From: Carnegiea gigantea
Lineage: Eukaryota > Streptophyta > Magnoliopsida > Caryophyllales > Cactaceae
NCBI GenBank assembly: GCA_029747015.1
Contig: JAKOGI010000178.1
Location: 788,069 to 852,068, forward strand
Direction: 5' to 3'
Length of the DNA: 64,000 bases
The position numbers and the translations under genes are program-made. Each line of letters starts with the position of its first letter. The first letter of the stretch is position 1. This document shows positions 10,507 to 22,806 of the stretch, one piece after another. The notes under the pieces are model-generated. The model was not told the origin of the DNA. It did not search any database and saw only the letters and a program-made list of their open reading frames with translations.

Positions 10507-11380
10507 GCACTTTAAGTACAAAAATATCACTCGAGTTTAAATTCACTAGAAGAGATTAGGTAGAGTTGAAGACTCAAGTGATCCTAACAAGTGATGTAGA
10601 AACAACACACTCGCAACCACTTAGGTAGTCACTTTAGATCATCTAAGACACCACCACCTACAAGAGCTAAACTAACCTAATGCATCATCAATTGAGGTAT
10701 CACCACTTGAGGTGCCCAATTAAGATATAGCCACTAGGGATTTAAAAGAGAGCAAACTAAGTTTAACTCAAGTTCGTTCATCCAAAATCAAGTGTATTCT
10801 TATACAAAGATAAGAGATGCTTTATATGAACTTCTCTCCTACACACTCCAATGGCCAAAATATAGCTAACACAAGTTAGAGAGCTTAGAACAAAGGGAGT
10901 ATCCCTTGAGCAAAGGCTGGATAAAAGCAACTCCTACGGGTGCTAGTTGCTAGCTTTTCAGGGATTATTTGATAAATATTTAGAAACCCTTTCATGGTGT
11001 AAGATCACTTGTCCAAGGTTGGAATTGAACTCCTCCAAATTTCTTCAAAAACATATTTGTGCTAGATTTTCATCTACACTACACGGCTGGCATGTTTGAT
11101 CTATTCGGCTGGCAGTTTGGGCTTACAGAATGCTATAATTATTTTATTAGATCATAAACATATAGAAATAAAGAGGAAAGGGATTATTAGGTCTCCCTTT
11201 TAACATGATAATGCATTATCATGCTCTCAAACACTCGCTAGAAAATTAATGAATTGGGGGTGCAAATGATTATGTCATATAAGCTAGTCCTGACCAATGT
11301 CATGACTTCCTTCACTTCCTCTAGACTTGTTACCCTCACCAAGCTCATTAGTGCCTTGACCTCCATTAGCCGACCTTATT
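10507..11380 (-). repeat. 3' LTR of the minus-strand gypsy relic
   Basis: Direct repeat of 15,838-16,825. Shared order: 'AGATTAGGTAGAGTTGAAGA', then the 'ACCACTTGAGGTGCC' block, then the 'GAGCAAAGGCTGGATAAAAG' block, then 'CTAGACTTG' near the right edge. Exact termini are uncertain because of decay. Confidence 0.65.
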
Positions 11381-12086
11381 AAGAAGAGTTTGCCCTAAAA
11401 TTATTTAACTCTTCATTTCAGCGTAGATGGGCTGAGATTAACAACAATAATGGTGGATATTGCACCATATACCCCTGAGTGGTCCACCTTGTAAGAATTA
11501 AGACCAATCTTTTCCTAGACCTTAAATAGATAATCTGATTATGGCATAAACTTGGATTTCCTTTTGCTATGAAACCTTTCTTTTTTAAGGTGCATCTAAA
11601 TTAGGTCCTCGGTTGGAAGTGAGCATCTCTTCTGTGGTTGTTGGCTTACTTCTTTGTTAACTCATGGGCCTTTTCCATTCTCTCCCTCACCTTATCATGA
11701 AGGGCCTTGATTTCTTCTAATCTCTTTTTAGCCTCCCAACTAAACTAGGTATGAGTGGGTATTGGTGCCAAGTCCAAAGGGGTAAGGAGTCATGACCATA
11801 CTCAACTTGAAATGGTGGACATCTTTGTACCCTTCTTTAGAGTTTTATTATATACAAATCCATAATGTTGGATTAGTTCATCTCATCTTTCGTGTTTTTC
11901 ATCACAAGCACCCTAAGCAAAGTACCTAGAGTGCTCTCTATCACCTCAATCCTACCATCTATTTGAGGGTCATATGTTATGCTAAATTTAAGCAAAGTCC
12001 CCATCTTTCTACATAAATTGAGCCAAAAGTGGCAAAAACTTCGCATCCCTATTAGAGATCATGTTATAGGGATCCATGCAACCTTA
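11381..12086 (-). pseudogene. Decayed pol 3' end of the gypsy relic
   Basis: No open frame. Position between integrase and 3' LTR makes it the end of pol and the 3' untranslated part. No chromodomain could be read with confidence. Confidence 0.35.
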
Positions 12087-12362
12087 TCACTTCCCTGAAA
12101 TACAAGGTGGCCATGTTGGATGCATAACAAGTAGTATGACATGGAATAAAATGAGCCATTTTTGAGAATATGTTAGCACCATCATGATAGAGTCCTTATG
12201 CCTTTTTACCCCTGACATCCCTATAATGAAATCCAGACTAACATCCTCCCAAGGACCTAAAAGAACAGGCAATGGACAGTAAATGCCTTCATACAAAACA
12301 TCACTCTTGTCTAGATAATAGGTAGAAAACTTCTTGATAAAATAATCCATATCATTAGCCAT
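12087..12362 (-). pseudogene. Gypsy integrase fragment
   Basis: The minus-strand frame gives 'PLPVLLGPWEDVSLDFIIGM' then '[13 protein letters not shown]', the equivalent of the integrase core start PWEDVSLDFI with the first catalytic Asp, followed by a damaged VDRFSK box. Upstream 'DMDYFIKKFSTYY' corresponds to the zinc-binding region, with its Cys pair lost. Confidence 0.7.
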
Positions 12363-12750
12363 GTTAGGCTAGTAATAGTGATCCTTCAACATGGAAAGAT
12401 CCTTCTCAGCTCCAAGTGTCTAGCTAGATCTTATCTAGGAACTTCAGAGATACGCAGCTCCTTTACACCACTCTTTGGCATGCATACCCATTCCCTTTGA
12501 AGAGAACCCCTTTCATCAATATGAAATGCCCTTCGAGGGTGATAAAAACACTTCTTAAGCATCTCTTGGGAGTCTTCATTTTCCTTGAATTATTTCTCGA
12601 TCACCTCAAACCCAAGTTCTATAGTTAAGGATTGAAAGGAGCGAATATCTCCTAGGAAGAACATCTGCCACTTTGTGAAACTTTTCTAACATGTGGTGGA
12701 TCATAAAGTGAAATGCTTTCAACTACTAGGCCCAAACAAGCCAATTTAGC

Positions 12751-12999
12751 TTATTTGGGCTTAAGCTTGTGCTGGCCTTTAATGAACTCAAGGGCTTCAT
12801 GGTTAGGAAGCGAATTAAACGCCCCATCACTCAGGTAGGGCCTGCAGTGCTCTAATGACATCACTATGGCATAGATATCCTCGTCATAGGTAAAGAATTT
12901 CCTCCTAGCATTACTCAGCTTCTTATTCAAATAGGTAATGGGTCTACCCTCTTGGGTCAGCACAGCTCCAACACCTACTCCTGAGGCATCATACTCCAC
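12751..12999 (-). pseudogene. Gypsy RNase H fragment
   Basis: Starts 'YDASGVGVGAVLTQEGRPIT' (first catalytic Asp) and continues 'KLSNARRKFFTYDEDIYAIV', 'SLEHCRPYL' and 'NHEALEFIKGQHKL'. These are in the standard RNase H order. The Asp of the expected SDHEAL is Asn ('PNHEAL'). Confidence 0.8.
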
Positions 13000-13326
13000 C
13001 TTAAATACCTTAGCAAAGTTATGTGGAGCTAGAATGAGGGCAATGGTGTCCTTTCTTTTTTTTACAGTCTCAAAGGCCTTCTAAGCTTAGTTAGTCCACT
13101 CAAGGTTTTTACCTTTGAGGATTTTAGCCACATGGGTTATATGACACTAAAATTCCTCACAAATCTTCTACAGAAATAAGCTAGGTCATGGAAGCTCCTC
13201 GTTTCATTGAGGTAGGAACAAGCCATTCTCTAATGGCCTTAACCTTTCTTTCATCCACCTGAATACCATGTAGAGACACAACACAACGAAGAAACATTAC
13301 GTGTGAGGTAGAGACGTGACACTTCT

Positions 13327-13900
13327 CTAGGATGCTATATAAGTTTTGTTGGGAACCTGGAGTACTTGATGTAAATGGTGAGCATGATCTTCTTTATTCT
13401 GATTATAAATTAGCATATCATAAAAGTAGACAGCCGCACACTTACCTATTAGTGGCTTGAGCACTTGATTCATCATCCTCATTAAGGTGTTTGGTGCATT
13501 GGTTAAGGTATGTGGCATGATTAGCCACTTATATAGTCCTCCCTTAATTTTGAATGTTGTCTTCTACTTATCCCCATCATAAATTCTAATTTGATAGTAT
13601 TCACTCCTCAAATTAAACTTTTAAAGGATTGATCCCATTATAGTTCATCAAGCAAGTGTTCCACCCTTGGAATTGGATATTATTACTTGACTATGATATT
13701 TTTTATAGCCCTGTTGTCTACGCACACTCCTATTCGTCCATCATTCTAAGGTATTAATAAAGCTAAGGTAACACAAGGGCTTGAACTTTCCCTAATCATT
13801 CCCTTGGCAAGAAAATCATCTACCTGCCTCTAAATCTCATGAGTTTCTTGAGGATTCATTCTATATATTAGCTTGTTTGGAATGATAGATCCTTAGATGA
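13327..13900 (-). pseudogene. Gypsy reverse transcriptase fragment
   Basis: The minus strand reads '[20 protein letters not shown]' then '[20 protein letters not shown]'. The catalytic YFDD box is YFYD here, so one catalytic Asp is gone. The upstream part to about 13,900 contains fingers/palm remnants with stops and shifts. Confidence 0.75.
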
Positions 13901-14042
13901 GGCCAACCTTATGCTGAATAGACCTTTGAGGTGGCAAGCCAAGGGGATTTCAATAGGGAAACCTAACTTAAACTCAGGTAGTAGGGTTATAACAAGGGGT
14001 GGACTATGAGTAGGGTGATCTTTGGTTTAACATTTAAGAGAA

Positions 14043-14324
14043 TCATCTCTTAGATTTGCTCAAACATATGTTGTTGAGACCTAAGCAAGGTGGTGAGGAA
14101 AAAATATCTAACTGAGGGGTGTCTTTAGGTCTTTGGATCTTAGAAGATTTGAGAGGTGTGAGGGCGATTTTTTTGTGGTCCTTTGCAGAGTAAATAGTAT
14201 TCAATCTCCCATCATCTATGACTCCTTTATCAAAGAGCCATGGGGTGCCTAGGAGTACGTGGGAGGCACCTATAGGGATCACATTACACCATATCTCATC
14301 TCCATAACTCTTGCCTGTGTTCAA
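14043..14324 (-). pseudogene. Gypsy protease region fragment
   Basis: 'GDEIWCNVIPIGASHVLLGT' followed by 'PWLFDKGVIDDGRLNTI' matches the segment after the protease active site that reads CDVLPM..CHILLGRPW..D in many plant chromoviruses. The active-site triad itself lies upstream in damaged sequence. Confidence 0.65.
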
Positions 14325-14652
14325 CCACTGAATGGTGTAAGGTGATGTGTGAGGGGATAATGGGAAGCTTCAGGGTATCCACCAGAGTCTTGGAAGCCCG
14401 ATTTGCACTACTACCTTCATATATGATCCATGGGATGTCCCTCCCTCCTATGGTACATCTTGTATGAAACATAACCTCCCTTGTTCTTGATACTTTGGTG
14501 TAGCTAGGCCACTTGAAGGCCTCTTTACTGTAAGCATGTCTCCCTTATTAGGTCCTTCCTCGCACTTCTCCATTTCCTTTTTCAGAAACAACTCTTTGCT
14601 TCCTTCCTCCTCTTCTTCCTCCATGACTTCACAACTGCTTCACATTCAACTA

Positions 14653-14830
14653 AACAACAACAACAACCCCTAGTGTGGGTTCCGGTTGCACGGGGTTTGC
14701 GGAGATCTAGATGTGGCAGCCTTGCCCCTACACACATGACTACACGTAGAGAGACCGTTTCGTACTCAGCCTAGGTCAATGCCTTTTATTTGGTATTAAA
14801 GGGCATTGGCACTGTTTTTGTTAGGATCTT
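14653..14830 (-). mobile_element. LINE 3' tail fragment
   Basis: (ACA)n at the left is followed by 'CCCCTAGTGTGGGTTCCGG', 'CGGGGTTTGCGGAGATCTAG' and 'GCAGCCTTGCCCCTAC'. It matches the LINE tail at 38,221-38,340 and, inverted, the one at 61,250-61,370. Only the 3' untranslated end inserted, splitting the gag-protease region of the gypsy relic. Confidence 0.65.
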
Positions 14831-14929
14831 TGGGGTAATAGGTCTGAGGTGTTTCACTGGGTTTTGGGGGGTTTGATGGGGGTTTCTAAAAGGTGTAAGG
14901 CCTTTAAATCTCCTCTTTACCCTTGACTC

Positions 14930-15570
14930 TCCCCTACAACTCTACCTTGTAAGCCAGAGAACTAAGTTCATATTGGGTATGTAAGGGTGCAACTCCACCA
15001 TGTGAGCTATCCTCTCATCTAGGCTAGCCAAATACCTTACCAAAGACTAAGTCTCATCTTACCTCAGATCACACTTGAGCAACAACTGCTAAAATTTGCT
15101 TGGATATTCCATCACACTTTTAGAGCCTTGCTTTATGTGACAATGTCTTGAATTATTGTCTTTGAGGTAGTGATTTAGTAAGAACGCAGCCTTTAGTTTC
15201 TACCTTATTTTTCTCAACAATTTGAGCTTCCCTTTAATGCTTCTGGTTCCCTTGGCAACTAGATTGGACCACCAAATAGATGAAAACTTCCTCAGCTTCA
15301 AGGCAACCAACTTGACATTCTTTTCATCTGGTACTTGCTTGTACTCAAAGACTACTCTAGTATTTAGAGCCAGTCTAAGAATGAGTTAGGGTTAAGCTAA
15401 CCTTCAAACTCAAGGATAATAGCTCTAAAGTTATCCGTTCCTCCTTCATATCTTCTGTAATGTCTGCTTTCGCTCCATCTAGAAGACGCATCACCAGAAG
15501 TGCCTAAGGAATTGGCTTCCTCTCATTTATCTGATTACTCTAAGCTAGAGTTATCTTGCATGCTATCATA
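14930..15570 (-). pseudogene. Gypsy gag fragment
   Basis: A broken minus-strand frame around 15,000-15,400 gives 'VPDEKNVKLVALKLRKFSS' and 'IWWSNLVAKGTRS', then 'LLLKCDLR' and 'VRYLASLDERIAHMVEL'. It is the same gag type as the intact one at 26,876-27,808 ('IPEDKKVKLIALRLRKYASL', 'VIKCDLQ', 'VRYLGGLDPRY'). Confidence 0.7.
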
Positions 15571-15837
15571 CTTGATCTTCTCAAGCTTTTATTCCTCTCT
15601 CTCATCCATTTTCCTAGCTATTCTTGAAGATACTTAACTTTTTCCACAGATTCAGCCTTCTCCCTAAGTGCCTAATCTATTTTGGAATGAGGCTGGATGG
15701 CATGTTAATAAGGTTCTTTGTGAGCTGGGATTGTGTTTTGCAATGCATAATTATGCTTGGATTTCAAAAGAGGCCTAAGAGAGTAGCCAAGGCTTTGACA
15801 GCAGTTGACGTACCTAACTTTACTCTTACACAAGTAT

Positions 15838-16825
15838 AAAAACTCAATCAAGTTCAAAGGCACTGGAATAGATTAGATAGAGTTAGAGATTCAAGTGATT
15901 CCAGTAAGTGATATTAAAACACCACACTTATAACCACTTCTACAATCACATTAGATCAGCTAGGATATAGAAATCACCCCCTAGAACAGCTAAATTAACC
16001 TAGTATATCACCACTTGAGGTGCCAACTCTAGATACAATCGCTATGGATTTGAAAGAGATGAAACTAAGTTAAACTCAGGTTCTTAAATTCAAAATCAAG
16101 TGTGTTCTCATATAAATATGAGAGAGGTTTTATATGACCTTCTCTCTTGCACACTCTAATGGATAAGATGTAGCTAACACAAGTCATAGAGCTAAGCAAA
16201 TTGGCTTAGGCACTATACAACCAAATTAGACTACAACAAATGAATGAGTGGCACTTATTATGCTTACTCAAGTGGCTAAATGAGGTATCACATGCTTCAT
16301 ATAAATAGCTTAGTCTAATACATAAGAAAACCCTTATAAGGTAAAAATAAGCTCATTGCTACTGGTTAAGATAATGCAATTAGTACCTGGAGTCAGCACT
16401 AAACGAACTACAAATATAAGAGTTTTCCTTGAGCAAAGCTAGATAAAAGCAGCTCCTAGGGGTTCTTATTACCAACTCTTAGGGGTTCATTTGATAAATA
16501 TTTAGACGTTTCATATCCTAAGATCACGTGTTTATGATTAGAATTCAACTCCTTTAAAATTCCCTCCAAAACTATCATATCCTGGATTTCAGTATGTATT
16601 GTATTGTTACAACTTTTGATCTATTCAGTTGACCATTTAGGTTATTATATCATAAATATGTAAAGTTAAAACAGAGAGGGATTAGCAGGTATCCATCTTA
16701 AACATGATCATGCCTAATCATACTCACAAACACTAGTCAGAGTCAAGACTCCTTTGACTTCCCCTAGACTTGGGCATACCTTATAACCCTCCCTAGGCTC
16801 ATTGGTACCCTGATCTCTATCATAG
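15838..16825 (-). repeat. 5' LTR of the minus-strand gypsy relic
   Basis: Partner of 10,507-11,380. No clear primer-binding site can be read at its left border near 15,830, as expected at this level of decay. The right border abuts the tandem repeat. Confidence 0.65.
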
Positions 16826-19800
16826 AGTTAAAGTTTGTTCTTATGTTTGGAGAGATTCATGATTTATAGTCACACTATTAGTTCTTTTGTACTCATTTTA
16901 AGGCACTTGTTTCCTCTTGGTGAGAGCTCTTTATATGTGTAATTGGAGCCCTAAATGAAACGAAAACCACAATTGAAGTTAGTTCTTATGTTTACCTAAA
17001 TTTATGAGTTATAATCACACCATTTATTCTTTCGCACTCATCCTAGGGCATTTGTTTCCAATTAGTGGTAGTTCTTTGAGGGCGCAATTATAACCTAAAA
17101 TGAAAAGACAAGTGAAGTTAAAGTAAGTTGTTAAATTTGACACGTTGTTGATTTGTAGCCACAATAATTATTCTTTTGCACTCATTGTAAGCCATTTATT
17201 TCCCTTTGTGGCGTGCTATTTGTAGGTGTTATTTTAGGGCATTTCAGAGCTCTTTGCTGGTGTAACTAGACCACAAATGAAAAGAGAACTAGAGTCAAAG
17301 TAAATTCTTAAATTTATGCATGTTCCTAATTTATTAGCACAACATTCATTCTTTTGCACTCATTTTGTGATGTCTTTTTGCTCTTAGGTGAGATCTTCAT
17401 AGGTCTAATTTGATCCCCAAATTAGAAGAGAATTAGAGTTAATATTAGTCTCTTATGTGGTAGATTTTCAATTTGTAGTCACACCATCAATTCTTCCGTA
17501 CCCATTTTGGGGCATTCGCTCCTTATTAATGGAGCTTGCTATGGGTGCAATATAATGACTTCAAGCCATTTTATTCATTCTTTTTTTGGCAATTGTTTTC
17601 TCTTGGTGGGTTCTTATCTTTAGCTAAAATAGAGATGAAGTAAAATTCTTATCTTTGGATAGATTCTTGATTTATACCCACACCTTTAATTCTTTTCCAC
17701 TCATTTTCCAACATTTATTTCCCCTTTGTTGGTGTAACTGGGATACAAATGAAAAGAAATCCAGAGTTAAATTTAGTCTATAGTTTAGGGCAGATTGTTA
17801 AATTTGTTATAACATCATGCATTGCTTTTGCATTGATTATAGGGCATGTGATGCCTCTTGGTGGAAGCCCCTTGCAGGTGTAATTAGAGTCCCAAATGAT
17901 AGCGAACTAGAGTTAAATTTAGCTCTTATATTTGCTAAATTCTTGATTTCTAGCCATACTATTTATGCTTTTGCACACATTTTAAGTCACTTGTTTCCTC
18001 TTGATGGGAGCCGTTTTAGGTATAATTGGAGCCCTAATAAAAAAGAAAACTAGAGTTGAAGTTAATTCTTATCTCTATCTATATTCCAGATTTATAGCCG
18101 CACCATTCAGTCTTTTTGTACTTGTTTAAGGGCATTCGTTTCCACTTAGTGGGAGCTCTTTGAGTGTGTGATTAGAACCCTAATTAAAAAGAGAATGAAA
18201 GTTAAAGTAAGTTCCGATAATTTTGGCACGTTCAAAATTTATAACGACAACATTTATATTTTTACAATCACTTTGAGGAGTTCGTCACCTCTTTATGTGT
18301 GCTATTCAAGCCCTAAATGCAAATAGAAGTAGTCTTAAAGTCAGTTCTTATATTTGACTAGATTCTTGAATTGTGGCCACGACATTCAGTGTTATACACC
18401 CATTATAGGGCATTGGTTTCCTCTTCAGGGGAGGTCCTTGTGAGTTTAATTAGAGCCTAAATTCAAAGAGCGCTAGAGTTAAAGTTAGCTTATAAGTTTG
18501 GCCAGACACTTTTCTTATAGTCATAACATTTATTTTTTCGAACTCATTTTAGGGTATTTGTTTTCTCCTGGTGAGAGCTCTTTATAGGTTTAAATTACAC
18601 CCAAAATAAAAAGGAAACTTGAGATAAAGATAGTATGTAAGTTTTTTCAAGATCCATGACTTATGGCCATGCCATTCATTCTTTCTTCACTTGTTTTAAA
18701 TTATTTGTGCTCTCTTTGCTAGTGCTCTTTGTAGGCGTGAAATAAGCCCCCCCAAAAAAAAAAGAGAAGCAAAGTTAAAGTAAGTTACTAAGCTTTGCGA
18801 GGTTCTTAACCTATAGTGACACCTTTCATTCATTTGCACTCATTTTTGAGCATTTAATTCCTTTTTAGAGTTAACATTTGTTCTTATGTTCGGGTAGATT
18901 CTAGATTTGTTATAACCATATTCATTCTTTTGCAGTCATTTATTTCCTCTTGGTGGGAGCTCCTTGAAGGTATCATTGGAGCCTTAAATGAAAAGAAAAT
19001 TAGACTTGAATTAACTTGAATTAGTGCTTATGTTTGGCTAGATGCATGATTTATAGGCACACTATCGATTCTTTCGCAACCATTATAGGGCATTATTAAT
19101 TTATAGCACAACATTAAATCTTTTGCACTCATTTTAAGGCATTTGTTGCCTTTTGGTGGAGGCTCTTGATGGGCATTATTTTGGCACTCAAATGGAAAGA
19201 GAACTAGATGTAAAGTTAGTTCCTATGTTCGGTGAGATTTTTTATTTATAGCCACCCCATTCCTTTTTCTGCACCCATTCTAATGCATTTGTTTCCCCTT
19301 TGTCGGAGCTCCTTGTGGGTATAAATGGAGCCCCAACTGAAAAAAGAACTAGAGTTAAAGTTAGTTCGTAAGTTTGGTTAGATGCCTTACGTGTAGTTAT
19401 AGCATTCTTTGTTTTGTACTCATTTGAAGACATTTGTTTCCTTGTTTTGAGACCTCTTTTTACAAATATTGGTGCACCCCTAATACAAAGAGAACAAGAG
19501 TTAAAATAAGTTCTTAACATTGCGTAGATTCCTAATTTATTGTCACACCATTTATTCTTTTAAACTCATTTTAAGCTGTTCATTTGCTCTTGGGGGGTAC
19601 TCTTTGTACACGTAATTTAAGCATTAATGTTACAGCATTTGTTTCCTCTCAATGGGTACTCTTTGAGGGTATAGACTGAGCCCTAAATGAAAAGAGAAGT
19701 ACTGTTAAAGTAAGTTCTTATGCTTGCTTAGGCTTTTTATTTATAGTCGCACCTTTTATTCTTTTCCTCGCATTTTGAGAATTTATTTCCCCTCATGTAG

Positions 19801-22800
19801 GTGTAATCAAACGGCCAAATGAAAAGAAAACTAGATTTGACATTAGTTCATAGTTTTGGTTTGAGTCCAAATTTATAGCAACAACAGGCATTCTTCTTGC
19901 ACTCATTTTAGGGCATTTGCTTTCTCTTGGTGAGAGCTCTTTACTAGTCTAATTGGTGTCGAAATGAAAAAGAATAGGAGTTAAAGTTAGTTCTTATGTT
20001 TGGCTAGATTCTTGATTTATAGGCAAGCTATTCATTCTTTTGCACTCTTTTTAAGGCATTCATTCCCTCTTTGTTAGAGGTCTAAGTTGATATAATTAGA
20101 GCCTCGGCACAAAAGAAAACAAGAGTTGAAGTTAGTTCTTATATTTGTCTGGCTTCTATATATGTAGCCACGCCATTCATTCTTTTCTACTTGTGTAATG
20201 GAATCTGCTTCCTTCTAGTGGGAGCGCTTTGGGGTGTAATCAGAATCCAAAATTTATCTCCTTTTATAATCATTTTGAGGCATTTGCATCCTCTTTGTGG
20301 TAGCTCTTTGTTAGGTTTATTCAAGTCCCAAATAAAAAAAGAACCAAACTTAAAGTTAGTTCTTATGTTTAACTACATTTCTATATTTGTAACCACACCA
20401 TTCCTTGTTCTGCACCCATTATAGGACATTTGTTTTCACTTTATGGGAGCTCCTTGAGGGTGAAATTGGAGCCCTAAATTGGAAGGGAACTATAGATAAA
20501 CTTAGTTCATAAGTTAGCAAGGTACTTTACTTATAGCAATAACATTCATACTTTTGCATGAATATCGTGGCAGTTGTTTCCTCTTATCAAGAGCTCTTTG
20601 TCATTTAATTGGAGTCCGATGAAAAAACAACTGGAGTTTATGTTCTTAAATTTTGCTAAATTCCTCATTTATAGCCACAACATTTATTCTTTTGTACTTG
20701 TTCTAAGGCATTTATTTTCTCTTGATGGGTGCTCTTTATGGGCACAATTTGAGCCCCAAGTAAAAAGAGAACCACAGTTAAAGCTAGTTAATATGGTTGG
20801 TAAGATTTTATATTTGTAGTCACACCATCGGTTCTTCTACACCTACTTTATGGCATTTGTTTCCTCTTAGCATGTGCTCCTTATGGCTATTATTCAAGGC
20901 CAAAATGAAAACAGAACTATAGTTAAAGTTCATTTGACAAATTTGCTAGATTCATGACTTTTAGCTATATCATTCATTTCTTTCGCTCATTTTAGACCAT
21001 GCACTTCATCGTTGTGGGCGCTCTTTGTGTTTATAAAATGAGTCCCAAATGAAAAGAGAAGTAGACTCAAAGCGTGCTGCTAAGTTTGGCTAGGTCCTTG
21101 ATTTACTGCCGCACCTTTCATTCTTTGGCACTCATATTTGAGACCTTCTTGTGGGTGTAATTAGAGCCCAAAAAGAAAAGAAAACTAGAGTTAAAGTTAG
21201 TTCCAAGTTTTTGTTAGACTCTTGATTTGTAGTGGCGCCATTCATTCTCTTTACACTCATTCTAGGGCATTTATTTCCTCTTGGTGGGAGCTCTGTATGT
21301 CTGGCTAGATTCTTTATTTGCAGCCACATTATTTTTTCTTTTGCATGCATTTTAAGGCATTTGTTCCCCCTTAGTGGGAGCTTTTTTTAAGTGTAATTGC
21401 AGCCCCAAATGAAAATAAAACAAGAGTTGAAGCTAGCTCTTCATAGGCATTTATTCCCTCTTAATGGGAGCTCTTTATAGGCATTTGTTGCCTCTTGCAT
21501 GTAATTAAAATCCAACGTGAAAAGAAAGTGAAAGTGAAAGTACGTTCTTATTTTTTGCCACAGTCTCGATTTATAGCCATAACATGTATCTTTTTACAAT
21601 CATTTTGAGGCATTCGTTTTCTCTCTATGATAGCTCTTTGTGCGTGATATTTGCAACCCAAATGAAAAGAGTATTAGAGTTGAATTACGTTTTTACACTT
21701 GACTAGATTCATGATTAGAAGCCATACCTTTCATTGTTTTACATCCATTATAGAGGATTTATTTTTCTTTTAGGAGAACTCCTTGTCAATGTAATCGGAG
21801 CCCTAAATTGAAACAAAACTAGAGTCAATGTAAGTTTATGAATTTAGCATGTTATGAATTCACAGCCGCACCTTTCATTTTTTGGCGCTTTGTGGGTTTA
21901 TGTAGGGCACAATTTAAAAGAGAAGTAGCGTTAAAGTACATTTTGAAAATTGGCTACATGGCTAATTTATAGTTGTGTCATTCATTCTTTTTGCACTCAT
22001 TTTAAAGTATTTGTTTTCTCTTGGTGTGAGCTCATTGTGGGTGCAATTTAAGCACCAAATGAAAAGAGAATTAGAGTTAATGTCACTTAATAAGTTTAGC
22101 TTGATAATTAATTTGTAGTCATGCCATCCATTACTCTACACCAATTTTATGACATTTAAACATGCTAATTTTGCTTGCTGGGGGCTTAGTCTTTCAAGAT
22201 AAAATCTTTCCTCTTTCGGTCCTAGAAAATCCTTAACTTTTCGTGGAATCCTTCATTAGTGGTTGCGAATGACTGACTTTTTTAATCTTATTGATCATGG
22301 TTCCATAAGAGCAAGTCAGAAAGATTGAGAAAGAGAACCTTCTGATTTGATTCGTTCTCAATAGCCTTCGTTTCCTATTGACGGGAGATCCTTGTGGGTA
22401 TTATTAGGCCCTCAAATGAAAGGAGAACTTGAGTTAAAGTTAGTTCATAAATTCTGTAAAGATTAATGGCTTGTAGCCATATAATTCATTCTTTTTCATC
22501 ATTTTAAAGCATTTGTTTCCTTTGGTGAGTGCTATTTTTAGGTGTAAAATGAGCTTCAAATAAAGAGAGTTGAGTTAAAGTAAGTTCTAAAGAGTTGCTA
22601 GGTTCTTAGTTTTTAATGACACCTTTGATTCTATTGCACTCATTTTTCATCATTTGTTCCCTCTTTGTCGGTGTAATTAGAGCCCCAAATGAAAAGACAA
22701 CTAGGGTCGAACTTAGTTTCTAGTTCTGGTTCTTAATTTATAGCAGCACTATTCATTCTTTTTTCACTCATTTTAGGGCACTTCTTCCCTCTTATAAGGA

Positions 22801-22806
22801 GCATTT
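16826..22806 (+). repeat. Diverged tandem satellite, period about 144 bp, about 40 units
   Basis: The unit order is TTATGTTTGGCTAGATTC, TTGATTTATAGCCACACCAT, TCATTCTTTTGCACTCATTT, TAGGGCATTTGTTTCCTCTT, GGTGGGAGCTCTTTG, GGGTGTAATTAGAGCCCCAA, ATGAAAAGAGAACTAGAGTT. Successive 'ACTCATTTTA' anchors fall at about 16,891, 17,036, 17,180, 17,358, 17,500, 17,699, 17,832, 17,975, 18,120, 18,264, 18,397 and 18,542. Most intervals are 142-145 bp; a few are longer or shorter through local duplications and losses. Units are strongly diverged, with no long ORF. Both ends are cut by retroelements. Confidence 0.9.
22158..22368. other. Non-satellite insert inside the tandem array
   Basis: About 200 bp without any monomer element, starting after 'TTATGACATTTAAACATGC' and ending before 'GCCTTCGTTTCCTATTGACG'. 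It includes 'GGTTGCGAATGACTGAC' and 'AAGTCAGAAAGATTGAGAAA'. Origin not recognised; an organellar fragment is one possibility. Confidence 0.45.

Larger units (their letters stand above)
10507..16825 (-). mobile_element. Old Ty3/gypsy element on the minus strand, heavily decayed
   Basis: Two long direct repeats (10,507-11,380 and 15,838-16,825) flank minus-strand fragments in the order gag, protease, RT, RNase H, integrase (right to left). The LTRs share runs such as 'CACCACTTGAGGTGCC', 'AAATCAAGTGT', 'TAGCTAACACAAGT' and 'TTGATAAATATTTAGA', but are strongly diverged. The right copy has about 240 bp not found in the left. On both sides lies the ~144-bp repeat, so the element inserted into that array. 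RT text ('LTNAP', '[11 protein letters not shown]') fits the chromovirus-like group, but I cannot name the clade. Confidence 0.8.

Noticed and set aside
16826..22806. Possible CRISPR-like array
   Set aside because: The repeat is a continuous diverged monomer of about 144 bp without distinct repeats and spacers, in a plant context.
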